A stretch of DNA of 5,019 bases from Fidelibacterota bacterium (GTDB taxonomy: Bacteria; Marinisomatota; Marinisomatia; Marinisomatales; TCS55): positions 1 to 5,019 of the forward strand of contig PBCB01000006.1 in the NCBI GenBank assembly GCA_002717765.1, in the 5' to 3' direction. The notes under the pieces are model-generated. The model was not told where the DNA came from. It did not search any database and worked only from the letters and a program-made list of their open reading frames with translations. The translations under genes and the position numbers were made by a program. This document shows positions 1 to 5,019 of this stretch, piece by piece. Position 1 is the stretch's first letter. Each line of letters starts with the position of its first letter.

Positions 1-35
1 CGTTCGTCCTGAGCCAGGATCAAACTCTCCATTGT
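1..35 (-). rRNA. 16S ribosomal RNA, 5' end only (partial)
   Basis: Read on the minus strand, positions 28-1 carry the nearly universal bacterial 16S 5' segment (AGAGTTTGATCCTGGCTC, then AGGACGAACG). Aligning to E. coli numbering puts G15 of GAGTTTGATC at position 21, so the mature 5' end falls close to position 35; this is an estimate to within a few bases. The rest of the gene lies beyond the left edge. The downstream GGACGAACG differs from the GGATGAACG usual in Bacteroidota, a weak taxonomic hint. The gene points the same way as the protein genes upstream and presumably begins an rRNA operon. Confidence 0.96.
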
Positions 36-57
36 TGTTTGATTCTGTTTTGTCTTT

Positions 58-73
58 GTTACTCTAAAGTAAC
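58..73 (-). other. Perfect 6-bp hairpin in the 16S leader
   Basis: On the minus strand GTTACT (73-68), loop TTAG (67-64) and AGTAAC (63-58) form a perfect 6-bp stem with a four-base loop, about 22 nt before the predicted 16S 5' end. It lies between the candidate rRNA promoter and the gene, so it would be in the pre-rRNA leader. A role in leader folding, processing or antitermination is inferred. No T-run follows it, so it is not an intrinsic terminator, and no clear boxA was seen nearby. Confidence 0.5.
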
Positions 74-105
74 GCTCAAATCCATTTACTGGACCACGCA
101 TACCA

Positions 106-132
106 ATTATCAAAAAACTTTTTTGCTGTCAA
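106..132 (-). promoter_or_regulatory. Candidate rRNA operon promoter
   Basis: On the minus strand a perfect TTGACA (132-127) is followed by GATAAT (111-106) with a 15-nt spacer, shorter than the usual 16-18. The following bases (GGTATGCGTGG, 104-94) are GC-richer than the surroundings, as in the discriminator of stringently controlled rRNA promoters. Transcription would begin near 99, giving a leader of about 60 nt. The spacer holds A6-G-T6, a palindromic A/T tract likely to bend DNA. TGTATTTG (137-130) is one mismatch from the Bacteroidota -7 consensus TAnnTTTG, so an alternative start near 123 is possible. The location is well supported; the exact boxes are uncertain. Confidence 0.55.
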
Positions 133-139
133 ATACAGC
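125..139 (-). repeat. Short inverted repeat overlapping the -35 box
   Basis: GCTGT (139-135), loop ATTTG (134-130) and ACAGC (129-125) make a perfect 5-bp stem on the minus strand that embeds the TTGACA box. It abuts a second palindrome, CAAAAAA-G-TTTTTTG on the minus strand (125-111). Such dyads can be operators, or an RNA stem if the clp operon reads through. A 5-bp repeat can also arise by chance. Confidence 0.3.
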
Positions 140-141
140 CA

Positions 142-172
142 GCTAACCTAACTCATTAAATAGAGGGTTAGC
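142..172 (-). repeat. 7-bp inverted repeat between the TPR gene and the rRNA promoter
   Basis: GCTAACC (172-166 on the minus strand) and GGTTAGC (148-142) form a perfect 7-bp inverted repeat around a 17-nt AT-rich loop. It starts 24 nt after the TPR stop codon and ends 9 nt before the candidate -35 box. It could act as a transcript-end stem for the clp operon or as a binding site upstream of the rRNA promoter. On neither strand is the stem directly followed by a T-run, so a Rho-independent terminator call is weak. Confidence 0.4.
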
Positions 173-196
173 AAATAGTATTTTATAAAAAAGGAT

Positions 197-1276
197 TTAT
201 TTTATGATGAATTCTGGGACAGGATAATCCATAAACCTAGTAACGCTTAATTGTGATGTTACTCTTCCTGTAAATCGCACTACTAATCTCTTATTTGCTT
301 GGTCGATGTCTTTAACTGATTTCCATCCACTTGCAAACTGCAATCCCAATGCAACAAAGATTGGAGCGGTAATGATAATTGGATTTTTTTGAGCAGTACT
401 CATGCTCTTAGGTATAAAATAATTTTTGGAAGCAGATGGATTGTTTTCTAATATATTAAATTCACTATCTAAGGGAATATTCTGCTGTCTATTATTAGCA
501 AGATATATATCTCCCTTTTTGTGATTTGAATTAGATGATGCCATTGCTGAATAGAGTAAGATTGTTGAAGCAATTAATCCAATTGCATTTTCTTTTTGAT
601 CTAAGTATACGAATCCACCCCCAGGGAAAAGCGAAGAAAGTAATGCTGGTGTTCTCTTTTTTAGTGGAGCATTCTCACCAGTTTTGATTGCCTTGTACCA
701 TGGTTTAATTAGTTTAGAATAATGACTATGATCAAAAATGGACTCAGCAACCTTAAATGACTGTCTCGAATTTTCCCATTCAAGTTTTTCAAAATGCGCA
801 TAAGCTCTAAAGATCATTTCGTACGGATCATCTGATTTTTTTGTTTTCTCTAGCACTAGGTCATAATTGCTATTTGATAATTCAATAAATAGAATTTGGT
901 ATTTAGCTGCATTTGAATCTTTAGAGTTAGGATCATTATTTTTAATAATTCGATCATAATAATTTTTTGCTAGATCCCAATTTTCCATTTTCTCATAACT
1001 TTTAGCTATCTGAAAGTATGTTGCTGTCTCGAGTTCATCTTTAGGGTATTTATATAAAAATTGAAAATATCCTAAAAGAGCTCGTTCATAAAAGCCTTCA
1101 TTGTAAAGAAAATTTGTATATCCCACTAACTCTTGCCGTTGAAAAGAAGTAAAGTCTTTCCATTCTTCTTTTATATCATCAACATCTAAATACTGTTGCT
1201 GTGCAGTCAAGAAATTCAGAAATAATAGAACTGAAAGAAGATAGAAAAAAGGTGATTTATTAAAATAATTAATCAT
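197..1276 (-). CDS. Secreted or membrane-anchored TPR protein with a PGGGFVY segment
   Basis: This 359-residue protein has an N-terminal signal peptide (hydrophobic core about residues 9-24; likely cleavage after LTA at 25, leaving QQQ). Residues about 50-118 resemble two helical TPR-like units, including a stretch with YERALLGYFQFLYKYP and one with AKSYEKMENWDLAKNYYDRII; a further repeat-like stretch covers about 155-183. The segment PALLSSLFPGGGFVYLDQKENAIG (210-233) leads into a hydrophobic stretch (about 230-246), with another at about 297-315. PGxGxxY before a membrane segment recurs in uncharacterised envelope proteins of Bacteroidota-like bacteria. The precise function is not recognised; a role as an envelope scaffold, loosely like BamD-type TPR proteins, is only a guess. 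It starts 8 nt after the clpX stop, so it is probably in the same operon. No Shine-Dalgarno sequence is seen. It ends with TAA. Confidence 0.85.
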   Translation of the reverse strand: MINYFNKSPFFYLLSVLLFLNFLTAQQQYLDVDDIKEEWKDFTSFQRQELVGYTNFLYNEGFYERALLGYFQFLYKYPKDELETATYFQIAKSYEKMENWDLAKNYYDRIIKNNDPNSKDSNAAKYQILFIELSNSNYDLVLEKTKKSDDPYEMIFRAYAHFEKLEWENSRQSFKVAESIFDHSHYSKLIKPWYKAIKTGENAPLKKRTPALLSSLFPGGGFVYLDQKENAIGLIASTILLYSAMASSNSNHKKGDIYLANNRQQNIPLDSEFNILENNPSASKNYFIPKSMSTAQKNPIIITAPIFVALGLQFASGWKSVKDIDQANKRLVVRFTGRVTSQLSVTRFMDYPVPEFIIK

Positions 1277-1284
1277 GTAATCAA

Positions 1285-2415
1285 TTACGCTGTGCGTCGA
1301 TGACGACGCATTAACGGAGGTTTGCCACTTGCTATAAAATCTTTAGTTATTGTAATTCGCGCAACTCTATCTTCAGAATATTCTGGAAGATGAAACATTA
1401 GATCAAGCATAGATGATTCCATTACAGATCTAAGAGCCCTTGCGCCTGACTTATAGTCTGATGCGAGTTTAATAATTTCTATTAGAGCTTCTTCGCGAAA
1501 TTCTAATTTGATATTCTCCATCTTAAAAAGCTTCTGGTATTGTTTTACCAGGGAATTCTTTGGCTCTATCAAGACTTTTAACATATTTTCTTGATTAAGA
1601 CTACTTAAGGTAGATACTACAGGAAGTCTACCTATCAATTCTGGTATAAATCCATATTGGATAAGATCAACAGGAAGAACCTTTGCTAAATATTCATCAT
1701 CTTCGAATTCATCTTTTAATGATTTTCCAAAGCCAATCTCAGAAGCATTAATTCTTTTGCTGATTATTTCGGACAGCCCATCGAATGATCCTCCACAGAT
1801 AAATAAAATATTTTTTGTATCAATTGAAATAAGGTTTTGTTCTGGATGTTTTCTTCCACCTTTTGGTGGAATCTGTGCAATGGTCCCTTCTAATATTTTT
1901 AACAGTGCCTGCTGAACGCCTTCACCGGAGACATCTCTTGTGATTGAAGGACTGGTTGTTTTGCGGCCAACCTTATCAATCTCATCAATATAAATTATTC
2001 CTGCTTGAGCTTTGTAGATATCATAACTTGCTTTTTGTAATAATCTTACAAGTATATTTTCTACATCCTCACCAACGTATCCCGCTTCGGTTAATGTAGT
2101 TGCATCAGCAATTGCAAATGGAACTTCCAATAGTTTTGCTAATGTCTCAGCCATTAATGTTTTTCCTGTTCCAGTAGGACCGATAATAAGTATGTTGCTT
2201 TTATCTAACTCAATATTATCGTCAGAATGATCAGATAGGATTCTCTTATAGTGGTTATAAACAGCTACAGAAAGGGCGCGCTTAGCTCTATCTTGTCCAA
2301 TAACATACTGATCAAGGTGTGTTTTTATTTCACTAGGCCGAATTAATAAAGAATTATCATCCTGATTGGCTGTTTTTTTAGAGTCAATTGGAGATGGAAT
2401 CTGAGAAGAACGCAT
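1285..2415 (-). CDS. clpX: ATP-dependent Clp protease unfoldase subunit ClpX, lacking the N-terminal zinc-binding domain
   Basis: ClpX is the AAA+ hexamer that recognises, unfolds and feeds cytoplasmic substrates into ClpP. Visible motifs: LDQYVIGQ at 34-41, Walker A GPTGTGKT at 79-86, pore loop GYVG at 112-115, Walker B IIYIDEID at 140-147, the RKH pore motif at 188-190, the ClpP-docking IGF loop at 227-229, the arginine-finger region [10 protein letters not shown] with R263, and sensor 2 GAR with R326. The tail is basic (RRHRR, 370-374). At 376 residues it is shorter than the usual 410-425. The first 24 residues have no cysteines, and the four-Cys zinc-binding domain that precedes the AAA+ core in most ClpX proteins is absent. 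The start is well fixed: ATG overlaps the clpP stop as TAATG, and upstream sequence in this frame is clpP coding DNA. The missing domain normally handles dimerisation and adaptor or certain substrate binding. Confidence 0.97.
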   Translation of the reverse strand: MRSSQIPSPIDSKKTANQDDNSLLIRPSEIKTHLDQYVIGQDRAKRALSVAVYNHYKRILSDHSDDNIELDKSNILIIGPTGTGKTLMAETLAKLLEVPFAIADATTLTEAGYVGEDVENILVRLLQKASYDIYKAQAGIIYIDEIDKVGRKTTSPSITRDVSGEGVQQALLKILEGTIAQIPPKGGRKHPEQNLISIDTKNILFICGGSFDGLSEIISKRINASEIGFGKSLKDEFEDDEYLAKVLPVDLIQYGFIPELIGRLPVVSTLSSLNQENMLKVLIEPKNSLVKQYQKLFKMENIKLEFREEALIEIIKLASDYKSGARALRSVMESSMLDLMFHLPEYSEDRVARITITKDFIASGKPPLMRRHRRTA

Positions 2416-3017
2416 TATTTTCTTTTATCAAGAATAGTATCTATAATTCCATAATTCTTTGCTTCGTCAGCACTCATAAAAAAATTTCTATCGGTATCTT
2501 TTTCAATCTTTTTGAGATTTTGTTTTGTATTTTTTGCAAGGATGGAATTAAGGTTTGTCCTCAATCTTAAAATTTCATCGGATAATATTTTAATATCTGA
2601 AGCTTGACCTTCAGCTCCGCCAAGTGGCTGATGTATCATAATTCTAGAATTTGGCAATGCAGACCTTTTGCCTTTAGCGCCACCCGATAAGAGAAATGCA
2701 GCCATACTTGCTGCTTGCCCCATGCATATTGTTGCTACATCAGGTTTTATATAATTCATCGTATCATAAATACCCATCCCTGAAGTAATAATACCTCCAG
2801 GGGAATTAATATAAAGATAGATATCCTTTTCACTATCATCTGCTTCAAGAAAGAGTAGTTGTGCAATTGTTAAGGAAGCAACATTGTCATCGATCGGTGT
2901 TCCAAGAAAAACTATTCTTTCTTTTAATAGCCTAGAATAAATATCATAGGCTCTCTCAAACCTACCTGTCTGTTCAACGACCATAGGGACCAGTTGATTG
3001 ATTGAATTCTTATTCAT
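2415..3017 (-). CDS. clpP: ATP-dependent Clp protease proteolytic subunit ClpP, with Asn at the triad Asp position
   Basis: ClpP forms the tetradecameric serine-protease chamber that works with ClpX. This 200-residue protein has the expected length and motifs: YINSPGG (69-75), the nucleophile Ser104 in [11 protein letters not shown], and His129 in IMIHQPLGG. The third triad residue should be the Asp of the DTxRD motif; here the segment is [13 protein letters not shown] and residue 178 is Asn (codon AAT, 2486-2484). Counting from the catalytic His gives the same 49-residue spacing as E. coli, so this is not an alignment slip. Asn at this site is known in Listeria ClpP1, so activity may be reduced or conditional rather than lost. 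The gene begins 4 nt after tig and its TAA shares one base with the clpX ATG. The N-terminus is close to the mature form, with little propeptide. Confidence 0.97.
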   Translation of the reverse strand: MNKNSINQLVPMVVEQTGRFERAYDIYSRLLKERIVFLGTPIDDNVASLTIAQLLFLEADDSEKDIYLYINSPGGIITSGMGIYDTMNYIKPDVATICMGQAASMAAFLLSGGAKGKRSALPNSRIMIHQPLGGAEGQASDIKILSDEILRLRTNLNSILAKNTKQNLKKIEKDTDRNFFMSADEAKNYGIIDTILDKRK

Positions 3018-3021
3018 AATT

Positions 3022-4311
3022 CTAATTATTTACCTCAGATTGTTTACGCAGGTCTTTAGTTTGCACTTTGACCTGTTTAATTTTCGCAAATTCTTTTAAA
3101 TAAGCCAAGATTTTCTTTTCAAGAAGACTATCCTCTATCCTTTGACGATTACTGGGTTTTTTATAAAATTTGTCAATTTCTTTTTCTTGTTGAGGATTTT
3201 CATTCTTTTTTTCATCAATAGATTCTGAAATCTCTTCATCAGAAACCTTTAAAGATTGATCTTTAATAATTGCTTTTCTAGTCAAATACCATTTCAAGCT
3301 TTGTTCAGCAATGGGTTTATATGTTTCCACAACTTTTTCTTTTTCAAGCTGGCCTTGATTTTTACTCATTACCTCTTCAACCATATGATGTAAATAGGAT
3401 TCAGCCATTGAATCAGGGAACTCTGGATTAACTTTTTCAATCATCTTATCACATAATTGCTGATTAAATGACTCTTCTGATTTTTCTTGATAGGCATTGT
3501 CTAATTGTGATTTTACCTTGTTTTTATATTCTTCTAAATCTTTTGATTCAGGATCAACCCTTTGAACAAATTCATTATTGATATGTGGCAAAATCTGCCT
3601 TTCAACATTTTTTACTAATAGCTCATATGTTGCAAGTGTCCCCTTCTCATCTTTAGGAACCTCTACTTTGACTTTTTGATTGGGTTTTGCATTAATTAAT
3701 TTTTCTGAATTCAATCCATCAAAGGGAGGCTGACCAATTTTTACATAGCGTGTTTCTAATTTTTCTCCGATTATAGGAAGGCCAGACGCATCTATTTCTT
3801 GAAGATCACAAATAATAAAATCATCAACTTGCGCTCCATCTTCAATGGTTTTTATTTCTGCATTCCTAAGCCTGATCTCTTCGATTGCAATATCAATATC
3901 TTTATCATCGGTAATGTATTCTGCCTGTTCAATCTTAAGAGATTTTCTTTTAAGCTTTGGCAGCAGTACCAAAGGCTCTATCTCAAAAGAAACTTTAAAT
4001 TTAAATTGTTCTCCATAATTAAAGTCGATATCACTAACACTGCCCTTATTTACTGGAGTTATTTCTTTTTCTTCTAAAGCCTGCAAGTAGTACTGATTAA
4101 CCGAACTTTCAACGAATTCTGATTCTATAGCAGGTTGAAATCGATCCATTAATACTTTTTTGGGCACTTTCCCTGGTCTAAACCCTGGCATTTTAATTTT
4201 TTTTGAAAAACGTGCGGTTGATTTTTCAAAATCCTGTTCTATTTCTGACCATTCAAGATCAATAGAAAGTTCGCGACTATAGCTATTTAACTCTTTAAGT
4301 GTAATCTTCAT
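3022..4311 (-). CDS. tig: Trigger factor, ribosome-associated chaperone with a degenerate PPIase domain
   Basis: Trigger factor binds at the ribosome tunnel exit and shields nascent chains. The 429-residue length is typical. The N-terminal ribosome-binding domain (about 1-115) carries the signature GFRPGKVP at 43-50. The middle region (about 155-240) aligns with the FKBP-like PPIase domain ([13 protein letters not shown], then [21 protein letters not shown]) but lacks the FPExYhxxxLxGK stretch and most aromatic pocket residues, so prolyl isomerase activity is doubtful. The C-terminal chaperone domain (about 240-429) begins with [12 protein letters not shown] and is helical and charged, including [21 protein letters not shown]. 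It is the first gene of the tig-clpP-clpX cluster, a widely conserved order. The ATG has no Shine-Dalgarno sequence, being preceded by TAATATGAT; starting with MKITLKEL is usual for the family. It ends with TAG. Confidence 0.96.
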   Translation of the reverse strand: MKITLKELNSYSRELSIDLEWSEIEQDFEKSTARFSKKIKMPGFRPGKVPKKVLMDRFQPAIESEFVESSVNQYYLQALEEKEITPVNKGSVSDIDFNYGEQFKFKVSFEIEPLVLLPKLKRKSLKIEQAEYITDDKDIDIAIEEIRLRNAEIKTIEDGAQVDDFIICDLQEIDASGLPIIGEKLETRYVKIGQPPFDGLNSEKLINAKPNQKVKVEVPKDEKGTLATYELLVKNVERQILPHINNEFVQRVDPESKDLEEYKNKVKSQLDNAYQEKSEESFNQQLCDKMIEKVNPEFPDSMAESYLHHMVEEVMSKNQGQLEKEKVVETYKPIAEQSLKWYLTRKAIIKDQSLKVSDEEISESIDEKKNENPQQEKEIDKFYKKPSNRQRIEDSLLEKKILAYLKEFAKIKQVKVQTKDLRKQSEVNN

Positions 4312-4332
4312 ATCATATTAAAAATTGGGAGT

Positions 4333-4340
4333 CAAATATA
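4333..4340 (-). promoter_or_regulatory. Candidate Bacteroidota-type -7 element for the tig-clpPX operon
   Basis: TATATTTG on the minus strand matches the TAnnTTTG -7 consensus of Bacteroidota housekeeping promoters exactly. It lies in the only gap (62 nt) between the zinc-ribbon gene and tig, and would start transcription about 16 nt before the tig ATG. No convincing -33 TTTG element was found upstream. An 8-base partly degenerate match in AT-rich DNA can occur by chance, so support is moderate and comes mostly from position. Confidence 0.4.
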
Positions 4341-4373
4341 GTGTGTAATCTTCATTTTATTTGAGGATTTTAT

Positions 4374-4565
4374 TTACTGCTTTTTTGTATCACAATAAAT
4401 ACAATGATCACCGACCTGTACATGAAATCCACAATGTGGGCAAAACCATTCATCCATATTTATATTAGAAAAGGTGCCCTGATTATGAGATGATTTTGCA
4501 ATTTTTGTAGAAAACGCTATAAATAAAAAAATTATAATTAATAATAAATATATACTTATGCTCAT
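4374..4565 (-). CDS. Small membrane-anchored zinc-ribbon protein
   Basis: This 63-residue protein has one hydrophobic helix at residues 5-19 followed by Lys21 and Lys24, then a short linker and a C-terminal CPHC (42-45)...CIYC (55-58) pair. Two CxxC knuckles nine residues apart are typical of a zinc ribbon or rubredoxin-like fold. By the positive-inside rule the lysines after the helix favour a cytoplasmic zinc ribbon, an inference from very few charges. The start is supported by an ATGA overlap with the stop of the upstream VKOR-family gene, implying translational coupling. I do not recognise a named family. A metal-binding or protein-protein role is plausible; direct participation in disulfide chemistry with its neighbour is possible but unsupported by the predicted topology. 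It ends with TAA, 62 nt before tig. Confidence 0.8.
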   Translation of the reverse strand: MSISIYLLLIIIFLFIAFSTKIAKSSHNQGTFSNINMDEWFCPHCGFHVQVGDHCIYCDTKKQ

Positions 4566-5014
4566 TTGATCAACATAGATATTTGCAATACGAATACTAT
4601 AAAATTAATTAGATGAACGGTAATACATATATTGCATTTCACATTTAATTTAATCAAGCCATATATTAAATAAGCCCCTATTAATAGGGATAAAAAGCTC
4701 ATAAGTAATGGTAAATAATAATGGGTGATATTAAAGGAAGTTGTAATTAGGATAGTCGTATGGAAAAAAAGAAATAAGGTTCCAATAGATACATTTGAAT
4801 AACCAAAAATTCTACCATATCTAGTATCAATAATTGATGTACAATCTTCATTTGTTAGTTTACAAAAACTTGGAATAAATATTTGATCAAAAGAAAATAT
4901 TTTTGAATAGACGCCATAGAAATAAAAAGAAAGCGCCCCACCAACAAATGTAAGTAGGGCGCTTAGTAAGTATAAGTCAGGATACAATATTACTGTTTTA
5001 GTCTGTAGACACAA
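4562..5014 (-). CDS. VKOR-family membrane thiol oxidoreductase (5' end uncertain)
   Basis: Bacterial VKOR homologues replace DsbB: they pass electrons from periplasmic DsbA-like proteins to quinone to drive disulfide formation. The 150 residues show four hydrophobic spans (about 14-34, 73-95, 99-121, 129-149). The loop pair is Cys51 and Cys58, followed by Thr64-Arg-Tyr-Gly-Arg-Ile-Phe-Gly, which parallels the SRWGRGFG stretch of human VKORC1, with Thr replacing the active-site Ser. The redox pair is Cys127-Asn-Ile-Cys130 in the last helix, followed by ITVHLIN, similar to the human CIVCVTTYAIN. No fused thioredoxin domain is present, so a separate partner is needed. The start given is a TTG five bases from the window edge, directly after GAGGG with no spacing; the reading frame is open to the edge, so the real start may lie outside. 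Confidence 0.87.
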   Translation of the reverse strand: MCLQTKTVILYPDLYLLSALLTFVGGALSFYFYGVYSKIFSFDQIFIPSFCKLTNEDCTSIIDTRYGRIFGYSNVSIGTLFLFFHTTILITTSFNITHYYLPLLMSFLSLLIGAYLIYGLIKLNVKCNICITVHLINFIVFVLQISMLIK

Positions 5015-5019
5015 CCCTC

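Noticed and set aside
142..172. Rho-independent terminator of the clp operon
   Set aside because: The stem is perfect but only 7 bp with a 17-nt loop and no T-run after it on either strand, so I list it only as an inverted repeat.
2388..2570. Plus-strand 60-codon open frame
   Set aside because: It lies antisense to the clpP 3' end and clpX start, both unmistakable genes, and its translation resembles no known family and has the low complexity of antisense AT-rich DNA.
2416..2600. Hidden zinc-binding domain of ClpX upstream in another frame or after a frameshift
   Set aside because: The region is the intact clpP C-terminus, and no CxxC pairs followed by a ClpX-like linker can be read there.
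3032..3036. GAGGT as a ribosome binding site for clpP
   Set aside because: It is 14 nt from the ATG, too far for normal spacing, and encodes the Ser-Glu-Val end of trigger factor.
3799..4077. Plus-strand 92-codon open frame
   Set aside because: It is wholly antisense to trigger factor, rich in Phe, Ile and Asn as expected from reversed Lys/Glu codons, with no recognisable domain.
4312..4335. TTGACT...TATGAT as a sigma70-type promoter for tig
   Set aside because: The spacer would be only 12 nt and the -10 box would touch the start codon, placing the transcript start inside the gene.

Overview
The window reads as a compact, AT-rich bacterial chromosome segment in which every supported gene lies on the minus strand. 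In transcription order (right to left) these are: a VKOR-family membrane thiol oxidoreductase, a small membrane-anchored zinc-ribbon protein, trigger factor (tig), clpP, clpX, a secreted/membrane TPR protein, and the 5' end of a 16S rRNA gene that runs off the left edge. No mobile element, CRISPR array or tRNA is visible.

Organism (inference). The 16S 5' end has the bacterial 27F-type sequence followed by GGACGAACG, whereas typical Bacteroidota have GGATGAACG. None of the start codons has a well-placed Shine-Dalgarno sequence, a TAnnTTTG box sits upstream of tig, and the TPR protein carries a PGxGxxY segment of the kind common in the Bacteroidota/Ignavibacteria/Marinimicrobia neighbourhood. 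Together with low GC this suggests an FCB-group bacterium outside classical Bacteroidota, possibly a marine Neomarinimicrobiota (SAR406) type. Full 16S would settle this.

Layout. 5014-4374: a two-gene unit joined by an ATGA overlap (VKOR, then zinc ribbon). 4373-4312: short gap with a candidate promoter. 4311-197: tig, clpP, clpX and the TPR gene, separated by 4 nt, overlapping by 1 nt (TAATG), and separated by 8 nt, so almost certainly co-transcribed. 196-36: a 161-nt spacer with an inverted repeat, a candidate rRNA promoter and a leader hairpin. 35-1: start of 16S rRNA.

Function. Trigger factor receives nascent chains at the ribosome exit, and ClpX unfolds tagged or damaged proteins into the ClpP chamber, so tig-clpP-clpX is a classical protein quality-control cluster. 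The main surprise is that all three members deviate from the textbook form: ClpX lacks the N-terminal zinc-binding domain, ClpP has Asn where the catalytic-triad Asp is expected, and trigger factor has a shortened, degenerate PPIase-like domain. The ClpX ATPase motifs and the IGF loop that docks on ClpP are intact, so this looks like a working but remodelled ClpXP system rather than a decaying one.
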